Shown here in pieces: positions 14,041 to 24,066 of a stretch of 64,000 nucleotides of DNA. The DNA lies in contig NZ_LZRU01000018.1 in the NCBI RefSeq assembly GCF_002159085.1, positions 1 through 64,000 of the forward strand, in the 5' to 3' direction. The notes below the pieces were generated by a model that did no database searches, was not told the origin of the DNA, and saw nothing but the letters and a program-made list of their open reading frames with translations. The stretch comes from Thermobacillus sp. ZCTH02-B1 (GTDB lineage Bacteria > Bacillota > Bacilli > Paenibacillales > Paenibacillaceae). Position numbers and translations under genes: made by a program. Each line of letters opens with the position of its first letter. Position 1 is the first letter of the stretch.

Positions 14041-15030
14041 TCAGGTTGCGCCGACCGTCTCCTCAAGCGAGTCCACATACTCATGCAAAATGGCGACCAC
14101 CCGGTCCCGGCTCGTCTCCTCCATGATCCGGTCCTTCACGCGGGCAGCCCGGGGCAGGCCTTTCAAATACCAGGCCAGATGCTTCCGCATCTCCTTTACG
14201 GCCTGCGCCTCCCCCTTCAGCGCGATGAGGCGATCCATGTGAAGAATCGCGATCTCGATCTTCTCCCGCGGCGTCGGCTCGGGCAGGAGTTCGCCGGTCG
14301 TCAGATAATGGACGGTCCGGTACAGCATCCACGGATTGCCGAGCGCCCCGCGGCCGATCATGACGCCGTCAACGCCGGTCGTGTCCAGCATCCGCTTCGC
14401 ATCCTCCGGCGTGAAGACGTCGCCGTTGCCGATGACCGGAATCGAGACGGCCTGCTTCACATCCCGGATCACGTTCCAGTCCGCCTTGCCGGTGTACATC
14501 TGCTCCCGGGTCCGACCGTGAACGGCGACCGCCTTGCCGCCGGCCCGTTCGACCGCCTGCGCGTTCTCGACCGCGTAGATGTGCTCGGCGTCCCAGCCGA
14601 TCCGCATTTTCACGGTGACCGGCTTTTCAACCGCGTCGACGACGGCCGCCACCATCTCGTAAATCTTGTTCGGATCCAGCAGCCAGCGTGCGCCGGCGTC
14701 GCATTTCGTCACCTTCGGGACGGGGCAGCCCATGTTGATGTCGATGATGTCGGCGTTCGTGTACTTGTCGACGTATTTCGCCGCCTCGACGAGCGTGCGG
14801 CGGTCTCCTCCGAAGATCTGCAGGCTGAGCGGCTTCTCCCGCTCGTCCACGTACAGCATCTCCAGCGTTCGCTTGTTGCCGTGCAGGATCGCCTTGTCGC
14901 TCACCATTTCGGCGCAGACGAGCCCGCAGCCGAACTCCTTCGCGATGAGCCGGAACGCGGGATTGCACACGCCGGCCATCGGCGCGAGCACAACCGGATT
15001 CGCGATTTCGACATCCCCGATCTTCAGCAT
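14041..15030 (-). CDS. dusB: tRNA-dihydrouridine synthase (DusB type)
   Basis: A 329-residue FMN enzyme that reduces uridines in the tRNA D loop. It shows the start [15 protein letters not shown], the catalytic Cys102 in MGCPVPKV, the NGDV and [11 protein letters not shown] motifs that bind FMN phosphate, and the C-terminal helical tRNA-binding domain. It closes the folate cluster, 160 bases after the XRE regulator, as yacF does in B. subtilis. The gap before it is GC-rich with a repeated CCGTCCTCCG phrase and no gene. Confidence 0.95.
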   Translation of the reverse strand: MLKIGDVEIANPVVLAPMAGVCNPAFRLIAKEFGCGLVCAEMVSDKAILHGNKRTLEMLYVDEREKPLSLQIFGGDRRTLVEAAKYVDKYTNADIIDINMGCPVPKVTKCDAGARWLLDPNKIYEMVAAVVDAVEKPVTVKMRIGWDAEHIYAVENAQAVERAGGKAVAVHGRTREQMYTGKADWNVIRDVKQAVSIPVIGNGDVFTPEDAKRMLDTTGVDGVMIGRGALGNPWMLYRTVHYLTTGELLPEPTPREKIEIAILHMDRLIALKGEAQAVKEMRKHLAWYLKGLPRAARVKDRIMEETSRDRVVAILHEYVDSLEETVGAT

Positions 15031-15192
15031 GTTCCATCGCCTCCTTCCCGCCTTGATCGATCGATAAAAAACGGGCCCGCAGGCGCCGGCGGACCGCTCC
15101 GCCCGCGCCCCGGCCGTCCTCCGCCGCCCGCCGTCCTCCGTCCGCGGACCGGATCCGCGCCATCCGTCCGCGCACCCGGCCCATCGGAGCGG

Positions 15193-15408
15193 TCAGGCGC
15201 GCTGTTCGTTCCCGGTCAGTTCGTCGTAGTCGATGCCGAGCGATTCGGCGATGCGCATCATCAGTCTGGAATCGGGCCGCCGGGTTCCCCGCTCGAGGGA
15301 GCCGAGCACGGCGACCGACACGCCCATCCGGTCGGCCAGCTGCTGCTGGGTCAGTCCCTTCAGCTTCCGGAATGCGCGGATGCGCAAGGCCAGGTGATCG
15401 TTGTCCAT
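15193..15408 (-). CDS. yazB: Small XRE-type DNA-binding protein (YazB-like)
   Basis: A 71-residue protein made of one Cro/CI-type helix-turn-helix (LKGLTQQQLADRMGVSVAVL, residues 17-36). It has the same size and place as YazB, between folK and dusB in Bacillus. Its start overlaps the end of folK by 49 bases in another frame, which suggests translational coupling. Target and role are unknown; a role in folate cluster control would be inference. Confidence 0.85.
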   Translation of the reverse strand: MDNDHLALRIRAFRKLKGLTQQQLADRMGVSVAVLGSLERGTRRPDSRLMMRIAESLGIDYDELTGNEQRA

Positions 15409-15920
15409 AACGCGATGCCATCCTTTCCCTGCGAGAGTGCCGCCCGGGCCGCCGCCTCGACCGCCGCCCTGTCGGGAGCATGCTCATCCATCACTTCGAG
15501 CAGCGGCACGAGGACGAACAACCGCTCCATCATCCGGGGATGGGGCAGCGTCAGCTCGTCCGTCTCGATCCGCACGCCGTCCATCAGCAGCAAATCGAGA
15601 TCGATCGTGCGCGGGCCGAAGCGGATGTTCCGCACCCTGCCGAGCTCCCGCTCCACTTCCAGCATCTCCCGCAGCAAGTCGGACGGCTGGCGCTCCGTGG
15701 TCAGCGCCGCCGCCATGTTGAGAAATTTTGGCTGTTCGGTATAGCCGACCGGATCCGTCTCGTAGACGGCGGACACCCGGTCGACCGCAATGCCGTCCCG
15801 CGCGTGAAGCCGCCTGAGCGCTTCCCTGAGGTACGCTTCCCGGTCCCCGAGATTGGAGCCGAGCGCAATGTAGGCGCGGCGTCCGGGCCGCGCTCCCGCT
15901 TCACGATGCATGTCCGCCAC
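15360..15920 (-). CDS. folK: 2-amino-4-hydroxy-6-hydroxymethyldihydropteridine pyrophosphokinase
   Basis: A 186-residue enzyme that transfers pyrophosphate from ATP to the pterin before folP acts. Motifs include YIALGSNLGDRE near the N-terminus, GPRTIDLDLLL and LPHPRMMERLFVLVPL. The GTG at 15920 overlaps folB by 20 bases; an ATG at 15911 is a possible alternative. The C-terminal end WTTITWPCASAHSGS arises from the overlap with the XRE gene and is not conserved in style. Confidence 0.94.
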   Translation of the reverse strand: MADMHREAGARPGRRAYIALGSNLGDREAYLREALRRLHARDGIAVDRVSAVYETDPVGYTEQPKFLNMAAALTTERQPSDLLREMLEVERELGRVRNIRFGPRTIDLDLLLMDGVRIETDELTLPHPRMMERLFVLVPLLEVMDEHAPDRAAVEAAARAALSQGKDGIALWTTITWPCASAHSGS

Positions 15921-16284
15921 GGCGCTCCCGCCTTCTGCCGAGTTCCACCGTCACGCCCTCGAACTGGATGTCAAACGGCGGATGCGGCTTCGTCACGCGA
16001 ACCCGAACTTCATTTATATTAGTATAAGTGTCGAGCAAATCGGTTGCAATACGGCGTGCCAGCGCTTCGATCAGCCGGCACGGCGGACCCTCGACGATCC
16101 GCTTCACCCGCGCGTGCACATCGGCGTAATTGACCGTCTTCGCGAGGTCGTCGGCCGCCGCCGCCTCCTCCAGATCCAGCATCAGCTCCACATCGATGAT
16201 GAACCGCTGGCCGAGCCGGTTCTCCTCCGGAAGCACGCCGTGATAGCCGAAGAACCGCATGCCGCGGATGATCATTTTGTCCAT
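15901..16284 (-). CDS. folB: Dihydroneopterin aldolase
   Basis: A 127-residue T-fold enzyme that cleaves 7,8-dihydroneopterin to the folP/folK precursor. The ATG at 16284 gives MDKMIIRGMRFFGYHGV, the typical family start; the conserved Glu (VLPEENRLGQRF) and Lys (VRVTKPHPPF) regions are present. Its start overlaps the 3' end of folP by 13 bases. Confidence 0.95.
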   Translation of the reverse strand: MDKMIIRGMRFFGYHGVLPEENRLGQRFIIDVELMLDLEEAAAADDLAKTVNYADVHARVKRIVEGPPCRLIEALARRIATDLLDTYTNINEVRVRVTKPHPPFDIQFEGVTVELGRRRERRGGHAS

Positions 16285-17156
16285 GGCACACCCGCCTCCC
16301 CGCGCACGACGGCCTGCCGGTAACAAATCGCATCGGTCATCCGCACCGTCCGGACGATGCGGTCCACGTCATGCACGCGCACAATCTGACAGCCCTGGGC
16401 GATGCCGAGGGCGACGGTCGCGGCCGTCCCTTCGACGACGTCGTCGACCGGCAGATCGAGCGTATGGCGGATGAACCGCTTGCGCGACGTGCCGAGCAGC
16501 ACCGGATAGCCCAGCCGGACGATCTCGTCAAGCCGCCCCATCAGCTCGAGGTTGTCTTTGGTCTCCTTCGCGAAGCCGATGCCCGGATCGAGCCAGATGT
16601 TGCGCGGATCGACGCCATGGTCCAGCGCCAGACGCACCGAGTCCAGCAGCTCGGCCGCCACTTCCCGCGCGATGTCCGCGTATCCGGCGGATTCCGCCCG
16701 GTTGTGGCTGATGACGACCGGGCAACCGAATTCGGCCGCGGTCTTCGCCATCTCCGGATCGGCCCGGAGCCCCCACACATCGTTGAGGATGTGCGCCCCC
16801 GCCTCGAGGGCCCGGCGCGCCGTCACCGCCTTGTACGTGTCGATCGAGATCGGCACGCGCGGCAGCGCCTCGCGCACCGCCCGGATGACCGGAATGACGC
16901 GCCGGATCTCCTCGTCCGCCGGCACCGGCTGCGCGCCGGGCCGCGTCGATTCCCCGCCGATGTCGAGAATGTCCGCGCCCGCCTCGACCATGCGCACGGC
17001 GTGTTCGACGGCCGCGTCCACTTCCGTGTACCGCCCTCCGTCCGAGAACGAATCCGGCGTCACATTCAGGATGCCCATCACGAGCGTCCGTTTACCCAAT
17101 TCCAGTTCGATGCCGTCATGCAGCCGGTAGGTCCGGCTCCAGAACACCGGTCTCAT
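16272..17156 (-). CDS. folP: Dihydropteroate synthase
   Basis: A 294-residue TIM-barrel enzyme that joins pABA to the pterin pyrophosphate, the sulfonamide target. It has GILNVTPDSFSDGG (residues 28-41), the DIGGESTRPGA pterin loop and PISIDTYK, plus the C-terminal GTSRKRFI and RVHDV motifs. It is placed between pabC and folB, with a 4-base gap after pabC. Confidence 0.96.
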   Translation of the reverse strand: MRPVFWSRTYRLHDGIELELGKRTLVMGILNVTPDSFSDGGRYTEVDAAVEHAVRMVEAGADILDIGGESTRPGAQPVPADEEIRRVIPVIRAVREALPRVPISIDTYKAVTARRALEAGAHILNDVWGLRADPEMAKTAAEFGCPVVISHNRAESAGYADIAREVAAELLDSVRLALDHGVDPRNIWLDPGIGFAKETKDNLELMGRLDEIVRLGYPVLLGTSRKRFIRHTLDLPVDDVVEGTAATVALGIAQGCQIVRVHDVDRIVRTVRMTDAICYRQAVVRGEAGVPWTK

Positions 17157-17160
17157 CGTC

Positions 17161-18060
17161 TCATCCGTCTCCTTCCGCTCCGCCGGCCGTACGCCGCGCT
17201 TCCCGGCGGTACGCCTCCAGCAACGCCAGCGTCGTCGGCCCCGCGAGGCCGCCGCCCACCGTGTGCGGCGTCCCGTCCGCCTCCGTGATCCGCGTCACCG
17301 GCACGATCTCCTGAACCGAGCCGGTCAGCCAGACCTCGTCGGCTTCCAGCAGATCTTCGATCGTATAATGCCCTTCCTCCGTGCGGTATCCCAGCGCCCG
17401 CGCCAGCTCCAGCACGATCGCGCGCGTGATGCCGGGCAGGATGCCGGTGTCGATCGCCGGCGTCCGCACGACGCCGTCCTTCGCGAAGAACAGGTTGCTC
17501 ACGATCCCTTCCGCGAGCCGCCCGTCCCGCGTCAGCATCAGGCCCTCCGCCCCCGGAGAGGCGCCGCTCGCCGCAAGCTCCCGCTTCGCGAGCACGTTCG
17601 TCATGTAATGCAGCGATTTGAGCCGGACGGGCGTCTCGGGCTCGCCGCGCGGCGTCCGCAGGATGCGAAGCTCCCGCCCCTCGCGGTACAGCCGCTCGTC
17701 CAACGGCGGCAGAGGCTTCGCCATGAGCAGCGTGTTCGGCCGCTCATAAGGCCCGGCGGTCAAGCCGAGCCCGGCTTCGCCCGCCGTCACGGTCAGGCGG
17801 ACATACGCGTCCATGAGGCCGTTCGCATCGAGCACCCGGGCCAGCCATTCCGCCACCTCGGCGTCCGTCATCGTCCAGCGGATGCCGAGCGTATCGCATC
17901 CGTGCCGCAGCCGGGCCAGCCGCCGCCCGAGCGCGAAGGGCCTGCCGTCATAGGTGCGGAACGTCTCGAACAGTCCGATTCCGTAGAGAAGGCCGTGATC
18001 CAGCGCCGGAATCACGGCCTCGCCCGCTTCGGGCACGGCGCCGTTCAGTCCGATCCTCAT
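17161..18060 (-). CDS. pabC: 4-amino-4-deoxychorismate lyase
   Basis: A 299-residue fold-type IV PLP enzyme that splits aminodeoxychorismate to pABA and pyruvate. The PLP lysine is in [14 protein letters not shown], and the substrate/PLP loop motifs EGIVSNLFF and [14 protein letters not shown] are present. The fold is shared with branched-chain and D-amino-acid aminotransferases; the position between pabA and folP decides the call. It overlaps pabA by 4 bases. Confidence 0.93.
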   Translation of the reverse strand: MRIGLNGAVPEAGEAVIPALDHGLLYGIGLFETFRTYDGRPFALGRRLARLRHGCDTLGIRWTMTDAEVAEWLARVLDANGLMDAYVRLTVTAGEAGLGLTAGPYERPNTLLMAKPLPPLDERLYREGRELRILRTPRGEPETPVRLKSLHYMTNVLAKRELAASGASPGAEGLMLTRDGRLAEGIVSNLFFAKDGVVRTPAIDTGILPGITRAIVLELARALGYRTEEGHYTIEDLLEADEVWLTGSVQEIVPVTRITEADGTPHTVGGGLAGPTTLALLEAYRREARRTAGGAEGDG

Positions 18061-18638
18061 CGGACGGCGCCCGCCTTGTATGCCAGGAAATTGCGCAGTA
18101 TCGTCTTCCCGTGCTCCGTCATGATCGACTCGGGATGGAACTGCACGCCTTCCACCGGGTATTCCCTGTGCCTCAGCCCCATGATTTCGCCTTCCGCCGT
18201 CTCGGCCGTAATCTCGAGGCAGTCCGGCAGCGTCTCCCGCTTCACGATGAGCGAATGGTAGCGGGTCGCCGTAAACGGGCTCGGCACCCCGGCGAACACA
18301 CCCTTGCCCGAGTGGTGGATTTCGCTCGTCTTGCCGTGCATCAAATGGTCCGCGCGCACGACTTCGCCGCCGAACGCCTGGCCGATCGCCTGATGGCCGA
18401 GGCAGACGCCGAGGATCGGGATTTTCCCCTTGAAATGTTCGATCAACGCGAGGCTGATGCCCGCCTCGTTCGGCGTGCAGGGGCCGGGCGAGATCAGGAT
18501 GTGGTCCGGCGCCAGCGCTTCGATGCCGGCCAGGTCGATCTCGTCGTTGCGCCTGACGACAATCTCCTCGCCCAATTCGCCGAGATACTGCACCAGGTTG
18601 TACGTGAACGAATCGTAGTTGTCGATGACCAGAATCAT
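18057..18638 (-). CDS. pabA: Aminodeoxychorismate/anthranilate synthase glutaminase subunit
   Basis: A 193-residue class I amidotransferase that feeds ammonia to PabB, and in bacilli often also to TrpE. It has the start [19 protein letters not shown], nucleophile Cys79 in ILGVCLGHQ, and HPES in [11 protein letters not shown]. It overlaps both pabB and pabC by 4 bases (ATGA type), so the three are coupled in translation. Confidence 0.96.
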   Translation of the reverse strand: MILVIDNYDSFTYNLVQYLGELGEEIVVRRNDEIDLAGIEALAPDHILISPGPCTPNEAGISLALIEHFKGKIPILGVCLGHQAIGQAFGGEVVRADHLMHGKTSEIHHSGKGVFAGVPSPFTATRYHSLIVKRETLPDCLEITAETAEGEIMGLRHREYPVEGVQFHPESIMTEHGKTILRNFLAYKAGAVR

Positions 18639-20251
18639 CGCCGATCCTCCTTCACGGGGGCCGCACGCCGAAGCTCGCCTTCCGCTTCGCGTTCGGCGTA
18701 CTGAACCGCCTTCCAGAGCGCCTTCGCCTTGTTCAGCGATTCCTTGTACTCCCGCTCGGGGTCGGAGTCGATCACGACCCCGCCTCCGGCCTGGATGTGC
18801 ACATGGCCGTCCCGGACGACCATCGTGCGTATAAGAATATTAAATTCCATATCCCCGCTATAGTCAATCCAGCCGAGGGATCCGTAATACGGCCCGCGCC
18901 GCGTCGGCTCGAGCTCCTCGAGAATCTCCATCGTCCTGACCTTCGGCGCGCCGGTGATCGTCCCCCCGGGGAAAACGGCCCCGATCACATCCAGCGCATC
19001 CTTCCCGTCCTGGAGCTCCCCCTCCACCTGCGAAACGAGATGCATGACATGCGAATAGGATTCGATCGTCATGAGCTCCTTCACGCGGACGGTGCCGTAC
19101 TTCGAGATCCGGCCGAGGTCGTTCCGCTCGAGGTCGACGAGCATGATGTGCTCGGCCCGCTCCTTCTCGCTGGCGAGCAGCTCCTCCGCCATGCGCCGGT
19201 CTTCCTCCGGCGTGCGGCCGCGGCGGCGCGTGCCGGCGATCGGCCGGGTCGTGAGACGGCCGCCGCGCATCGCGACGAGCAGCTCCGGCGACGCCGAGAC
19301 GAGCCGGAAATCGGGGCAGCGCAGGCAGCCCATGTACGGCGACGGATTGAACAGCCGCAGCCATTCGTACAGCGCGTCCGGATCGACACGGGAGGCTTTG
19401 CTCATCCGCTGCGACAGGTTCACCTGGAACACGTCGCCCCGCGCGATGTAGTCGCGGATCCGTTCGACCGCGTTCATGTAGGCCTCCTTGCTGAACGGAC
19501 GGATCAACCCCTCGAGGGCGTCGATGTCGATCTCGAGCCGGTCCGCCTCCGTCGCGGCGCGCCGCGCCGCAAGGCGCCGCACCGCCTCGGGCGACCGCGC
19601 GGCGGCCGCGATGCCGTCCCAGATCCCGCGCATCCGGTCGGTATGCCGCACCGCTTCTTCATAAAGGGCGGCCAACCCTTCGTCGTCCGTTCCGTCCGGC
19701 ACGTGGACATGGCGGGAGAGGAGGAGCTGCCGTTCCGCATGGTCGATGATCCAGAGCTCGTCCAACCGGAGGAACAGGTAGTCCGGCAGGCCGAGGTCGT
19801 CGGCGGCCAGCTCGGGCAACCGTTCGAGCGAGCGGACGATGTCGTAACTCCACAGCCCCGCGATGCCGCCGGTCCACTTCGGCCCGTCCGGGACGGCCGG
19901 CCCCTTGCGGCCCGCGATCCAGGCGCGCACGACTTCGAGCGGCTTCCCCGTGAAGCGTTGAACCGCCTCGCCGGGTCCCGCCTCCCCGCCCGTCTCCGCC
20001 GCCGCGGCCTCGCATCCCTTGCCGCGCAGCACCGCCGACGGCCGGAGGCCGAGATACGTGTACCGGCCATCCTTGCCGCTCTCGAGCAGGATCGCGTGCG
20101 GATCGGCCGCCGCCCACGCGCCGCTCCACTCGGCCGGCCGGTCTTCGCCCGGACCGAGCGGCACGCGCCGGAGCAGCGGCAGCGCGTTGTATCCCGCGCG
20201 CCGCCAGGCGCGCCATTGTTCCAGCGTCGTCACAACCCCGGTCTCCGTCAT
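18635..20251 (-). CDS. pabB: Aminodeoxychorismate synthase component I
   Basis: A 538-residue chorismate-utilising enzyme (anthranilate synthase component I fold). The ATG at 20251 was chosen because GGGGGAG lies 5 bases before it; upstream codons are unlikely to be read. The C-terminal catalytic half carries [40 protein letters not shown] and the [14 protein letters not shown] signature. It heads the pabB-pabA-pabC-folP-folB-folK chain, so it probably follows the main promoter of the folate cluster. Similarity to TrpE is possible; the fol neighbours favour PabB. Confidence 0.93.
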   Translation of the reverse strand: MTETGVVTTLEQWRAWRRAGYNALPLLRRVPLGPGEDRPAEWSGAWAAADPHAILLESGKDGRYTYLGLRPSAVLRGKGCEAAAAETGGEAGPGEAVQRFTGKPLEVVRAWIAGRKGPAVPDGPKWTGGIAGLWSYDIVRSLERLPELAADDLGLPDYLFLRLDELWIIDHAERQLLLSRHVHVPDGTDDEGLAALYEEAVRHTDRMRGIWDGIAAAARSPEAVRRLAARRAATEADRLEIDIDALEGLIRPFSKEAYMNAVERIRDYIARGDVFQVNLSQRMSKASRVDPDALYEWLRLFNPSPYMGCLRCPDFRLVSASPELLVAMRGGRLTTRPIAGTRRRGRTPEEDRRMAEELLASEKERAEHIMLVDLERNDLGRISKYGTVRVKELMTIESYSHVMHLVSQVEGELQDGKDALDVIGAVFPGGTITGAPKVRTMEILEELEPTRRGPYYGSLGWIDYSGDMEFNILIRTMVVRDGHVHIQAGGGVVIDSDPEREYKESLNKAKALWKAVQYAEREAEGELRRAAPVKEDRR

Positions 20252-20323
20252 GGTCTCCCCCGTTCCTTCAGACACTGCCCCCAGTATAGACCCATTCGTC
20301 ACGGTCAAGGAAGCGGCGGAACG

Positions 20324-20351
20324 CAAAGGCACAGTCCGCGTGTGCGGACTG
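20324..20351 (-). terminator. Weak terminator after the dehydrogenase gene
   Basis: On the minus strand CAGTCCGC, loop ACAC, GCGGACTG, then TGCCTTTGC. It sits just past the stop of the 20366-21385 gene and before the pabB start. Confidence 0.55.
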
Positions 20352-20365
20352 CGCCCGTGGAACCA

Positions 20366-21385
20366 TCAGCCGATCTGCACCTGCACCTTCAGATCTTCGG
20401 GGCTCGCGCCCGTCTCGAACAGGCGCGGCAGGTCGTCCAGCCCGATCACGCGCGTGACGAGCGGCTCGAGCCGGATGCGCTTCGCCTTCGCCCATTGCAG
20501 CGCCTGATGGAACGTATCGTTCGTCGCCATCGAACCGATGAGCGTCCAGTCCCGCTGGAACAGGTCGAACGGGCTGAGCCGGATCGCCGCTTCCCGGGCC
20601 GTCACGCCGAACTGGAGGTATTTTCCCGCCGGCCCGAGATACTTCAGCGCCTGCTCGATGACCTGCGGAAGGCCGGTGGCATCCACGACGATGTCGAACC
20701 CGCGCGGGAACTCCCCGAGCAGTTCGGCTTCGTCGAACCGGCCGCTGACGAACGTCCGGGTGGCTCCCCACTGCGCGGCCATCGCGAGCTTGTCTTCGGA
20801 AATGTCGATCACCGTAAGATCGGACACGCCGGCATGCGCGAGCGCCTGGATGAGCTGCTGTCCCATGGCGCCGGCCCCGAACAGGAGCGCCCGGTCGCCC
20901 GCGGAAGGCCGCAGGCGGTTCATCGCATGGACCACGCATGCCAGCGGCTCGATGAATGCCCCTTCGGCGAAGCTCATCCCGCCCGGCAGCCGGAACACGT
21001 TGGCCGCCGGCACCGCGACATACTCGGCCATCGCGCCGCCCCGCGTCACCCCGACCGCCTGCCAGTTCTCGCAATGGTTGCCGCGATGCGTCAGGCAGTA
21101 CACGCATCGGCCGCAATGGATGTTCGGCTCCGCGGTGACGCGGTCGCCGATCGCGAAGCCGCTGACCCCTTCGCCGAGCCCGGCGATCGTGCCGGAGAAT
21201 TCGTGCCCGGGAACGATCGGGTACGGCGAGATATATTCCCCTTTATAAATGTGGACATCCGTTCCGCAAATGCCGGCGCGCTCGACCCGGATCAGCACTT
21301 CTCCGGGAGCGGGCTCCGGAACGGGCACTTCCCGCACGGCCGCGCGGCGGGGACCTTCGATCACGCATGCCTTCATCGTGCGCAT
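20366..21385 (-). CDS. Zinc-dependent medium-chain alcohol/polyol dehydrogenase
   Basis: A 339-residue MDR enzyme. The catalytic zinc ligands are Cys40 (RAGICGTDVHIYKG) and His61-Glu62 (VPGHEF); the four-cysteine structural zinc site follows (CGRCVYCLTHRGNHC). A Rossmann motif GAGAMGQQLIQ lies in the middle. It resembles sorbitol/arabitol/threonine dehydrogenase relatives; the substrate is not fixed by the sequence, and the neighbours (folate cluster, symporter) do not help. A GGAGG site precedes the ATG. It is a single-gene unit. Confidence 0.88.
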   Translation of the reverse strand: MRTMKACVIEGPRRAAVREVPVPEPAPGEVLIRVERAGICGTDVHIYKGEYISPYPIVPGHEFSGTIAGLGEGVSGFAIGDRVTAEPNIHCGRCVYCLTHRGNHCENWQAVGVTRGGAMAEYVAVPAANVFRLPGGMSFAEGAFIEPLACVVHAMNRLRPSAGDRALLFGAGAMGQQLIQALAHAGVSDLTVIDISEDKLAMAAQWGATRTFVSGRFDEAELLGEFPRGFDIVVDATGLPQVIEQALKYLGPAGKYLQFGVTAREAAIRLSPFDLFQRDWTLIGSMATNDTFHQALQWAKAKRIRLEPLVTRVIGLDDLPRLFETGASPEDLKVQVQIG

Positions 21386-21663
21386 GGATCCATAACCTCC
21401 GGTGCATCTCGTGTTGTGCCATTTCCAATGTACACGATTCCTCCGCCGGCGGGAAGCCCGTCGCCTCCGCCGTTTGTTGACAGCCGGCCGTTGAAGCGGA
21501 CGCCGGGTTCAACCGCATTCGCCGCATCCCCGTTCGAATCGGACCGTCCGACGGCGAACGGCGCAACCGCCGCAGGGAACCATCGAAACAAGGCCATGAA
21601 AATGGCGCAACCCGCCATCGCGGAAACTGCGCCCCGCGTATCCACGGTGTTTTGCCCGCACCG

Positions 21664-23016
21664 TCACGCCGGATTCAGTTCCAGCTCGTCTTCCACGTCG
21701 CGGTCGAAGGCGTCGCGGTCGAATTCCCCTTCCAAATTCGCCACCAGCAGGCTCGTAACGGTCGTGCCCGTCGCGTTGACGGCGGTGCGGCCCATGTCGA
21801 TCAACGCCTCCACGGAGGCGACAATCGCGATGGCCTCCAGCGGAAGTCCCAGGGCCGTCAGCACCACCGTGGTGGAGATCGACGCCGGCCCGGGCACGCC
21901 GGCCACCCCGATGGATGAAATCGCGCTGACCAGCACGATCAGAATGTAATCGGTGAACGAGAGATCAATGTTGAAAATATTGGCCGCAAACACGGCGACG
22001 ATCGCCGGCCAGATCCCGCCGCAGCCGTTGAAGTTCATCGTCGCGCCGAGCGGGGCGACGAAGCTGGCGACGCGCGGCGAGACGCGCAGACGTTTCGTGA
22101 TGACTTCCAGGTTGACCGGCAAGGTGGCGTAGCTGCTCCGCGTCGTAAAGGCGACGGCAATGGTCGGGTACGCTTTTTTGAAAAACTTGACCGGATTCAC
22201 CTTGGCCATCAGCAGCACCAAACCGCCGAACACGAGGACGAAGTGAAGGATCAGGGCGAAGTAGCTGACGCCGATCAGGCGCGCCAGCGGCTTCAGCGTA
22301 TCCAGTCCGTAGCGGGCCGCCATGACGGCAATCAGGGCGAACACGCCGTACGGCGTGAAGCGGAGTACGAACCGGACCACCTGATGCATGATTTCCGTAA
22401 CGGATTGAATGAAGGCCTTGAACGGCTGCACCGTATCCGGTTTCTTCTCGCCGAGCTTCACCGTGGCGAAGGCGATGAACAGGGCGAAGATGAGAACGGG
22501 CACCACTTTGCCGTTTGCCGCGTCGCTGATCGGGTTGTTCGGCACCTGGTCGAGAATGACCTGGAACAGGGTGGGAACTTCCCGCGCCTGGAAGTCTTCC
22601 GGCGTCCGGGCGTCGATGCCCGCGCCGGGGTTCAGCGCCAGCGCCGAGAGCAGCCCGATGATGGCGGCGATGCCGGTCGTGAGCAGGAACCAGCCGATCG
22701 TCTTGCCGCCGATTTTCTTCAGATAGCCCGTGTCCGTGATCGAAATGATGCTGTTGATCACGAGCACGAACACCAGCGGAATGACCACCATGCGGATCAG
22801 GTTGACGTAGATCGACCCGATCAACTGAATCGCATCGTAGCCGGCTTGCGCCGCATTCAGCACAATGCCCGCGACCAGACCAAGCCCGAGGGCGATCAAC
22901 ACGCGGGACCCGAAGCCGATTCGCCGGGAAAGGAAATGCAGCGCGATGATGACCGCAAGACCCAGCACGATGCTGAGCCAGTTGGTTTGAATCGCGATCA
23001 CCACATTGTTGTCCAA
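21664..23016 (-). CDS. Sodium/dicarboxylate-cystine symporter family (TcyP-like)
   Basis: A 450-residue membrane transporter of the DAACS family with about eight transmembrane helices and two hairpins. Conserved signatures are NFNGCGG (helix 7), GVAGVPGPASIST (hairpin 2 tip) and DMGRTAVNATG (helix 8). The pattern fits TcyP/YdjN cystine or related acidic amino acid carriers better than GltP, but the substrate is inferred. The start is uncertain: TTG at 23016 gives a sensible N-terminus but has a poor ribosome site. A well-placed ATG at 23031 in the same frame is cut off by a TGA after four codons. Confidence 0.85.
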   Translation of the reverse strand: MDNNVVIAIQTNWLSIVLGLAVIIALHFLSRRIGFGSRVLIALGLGLVAGIVLNAAQAGYDAIQLIGSIYVNLIRMVVIPLVFVLVINSIISITDTGYLKKIGGKTIGWFLLTTGIAAIIGLLSALALNPGAGIDARTPEDFQAREVPTLFQVILDQVPNNPISDAANGKVVPVLIFALFIAFATVKLGEKKPDTVQPFKAFIQSVTEIMHQVVRFVLRFTPYGVFALIAVMAARYGLDTLKPLARLIGVSYFALILHFVLVFGGLVLLMAKVNPVKFFKKAYPTIAVAFTTRSSYATLPVNLEVITKRLRVSPRVASFVAPLGATMNFNGCGGIWPAIVAVFAANIFNIDLSFTDYILIVLVSAISSIGVAGVPGPASISTTVVLTALGLPLEAIAIVASVEALIDMGRTAVNATGTTVTSLLVANLEGEFDRDAFDRDVEDELELNPA

Positions 23017-23190
23017 TCAAACCGAATCCATGGAAACCCATCCTTTCCATGCAGTCTAATCTATTCGTATTAACCCAATTGAATTACCATGAATAATATT
23101 GGATTCGACAAAAGTTGTCAACCGGTCCAGGTCGGCAAAAGAAAAAGCGACATCCGCATGTATCCGCGGTGCCGCCCATTCGGCCGTGAT

Positions 23191-23958
23191 TTACCATTCC
23201 GCTTTCTCGCGATACCGGAAGAATCCCCCGTTCGGTCCGTCGGCATCGACCGTCGCGAGCCAGACCGCCGTGTCCGCGCCTTCTTCCGCCGACAGCGGCG
23301 CGTCCGGCCCGCCCATGTCCGTCCGCACGCTGCCGGGACAGACCGCGTTGATCTTGATGTCCCGGCCGTCGACTTCCTTCGCGGCCAGGCAGGTGAGATA
23401 GTTGAGCAACGATTTGGAGAGGCGGTAGGCGCCCGATTGCCCCTTCAGCTCCGGAAGCAGCTCGAACGCCTGGTACGTCCCCAGGCCGGACGAGACGTTG
23501 ACGATCCGCCCGTACCGGTGCTTCCGCATCAACGGCACGGCGGCCTGGATAAGCCGCAGCGGACCGAAGAAATTCGTCTCGAGCGTCTGCCGCACGACCC
23601 CCTCCTCCACTTCGAGCACCGGGACGCCCCGGTCGAGCAGAACGGCCGCGTTGTTGACCAGCACATCGAGGCGGCCGTACGTCGCCTTCACGCGTTCCAT
23701 CAGCGCGTCGACGCTGGAGCGGCTGGCGACGTCGAGCACTTCCGGGCGGACCGGCGCGCCTTCGCGGGCGAGCTCTTCGGCGGCTGCCTCGCCCTTCTCC
23801 GGGTCCCGGCAGCCGATCAACACCGTCATGCCCATCCGTGAGAGCTGCCGCGCGATCTCCCGTCCGATCCCCCGGTTGCCGCCCGTGACGAGCGCGACGC
23901 GGGCGGCGGGCGGCGGCACATCGGGTTGTGCGGGCAAACGATGATCTTGACGTTCCAT
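23191..23958 (-). CDS. Short-chain dehydrogenase/reductase
   Basis: A 255-residue classical SDR. It has the NAD(P)-binding TGGNRGIGREIA, the NNAAVL motif, catalytic Ser in VNVSSGLGTYQ and the Tyr-x3-Lys motif YRLSK. The extended segment between Ser and Tyr and the NPGSVRTDM-like VCPGSVRTDMGG resemble carbonyl reductase-like SDRs. The ATG at 23958 follows AAAGGAG. It is downstream of, and on the same strand as, the NAD-binding and metallo-beta-lactamase genes, with a 108-base gap. Confidence 0.9.
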   Translation of the reverse strand: MERQDHRLPAQPDVPPPAARVALVTGGNRGIGREIARQLSRMGMTVLIGCRDPEKGEAAAEELAREGAPVRPEVLDVASRSSVDALMERVKATYGRLDVLVNNAAVLLDRGVPVLEVEEGVVRQTLETNFFGPLRLIQAAVPLMRKHRYGRIVNVSSGLGTYQAFELLPELKGQSGAYRLSKSLLNYLTCLAAKEVDGRDIKINAVCPGSVRTDMGGPDAPLSAEEGADTAVWLATVDADGPNGGFFRYREKAEW

Positions 23959-24066
23959 GGGATCGCTCCTTTCGTGACGCGGCAGCCGTTCCACGCGGCT
24001 CCGGTTCTTCTGATTTTATCTTGTTTTTCCTGAATTTATCAGTTCTCTTGCCTTCCGGTCAAGCCC

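Noticed and set aside
15031-15192. CCGTCCTCCG/CCGCCCG repeats as a CRISPR or tandem repeat
   Set aside because: Only two imperfect, adjacent short copies in a C-rich stretch; no spacers and no cas genes.
18797-21949. Other long antisense frames, e.g. opposite pabB and the dehydrogenase (also 58452-61949 opposite mfd)
   Set aside because: They mirror strongly supported genes in the complementary frame and lack any recognisable family feature.
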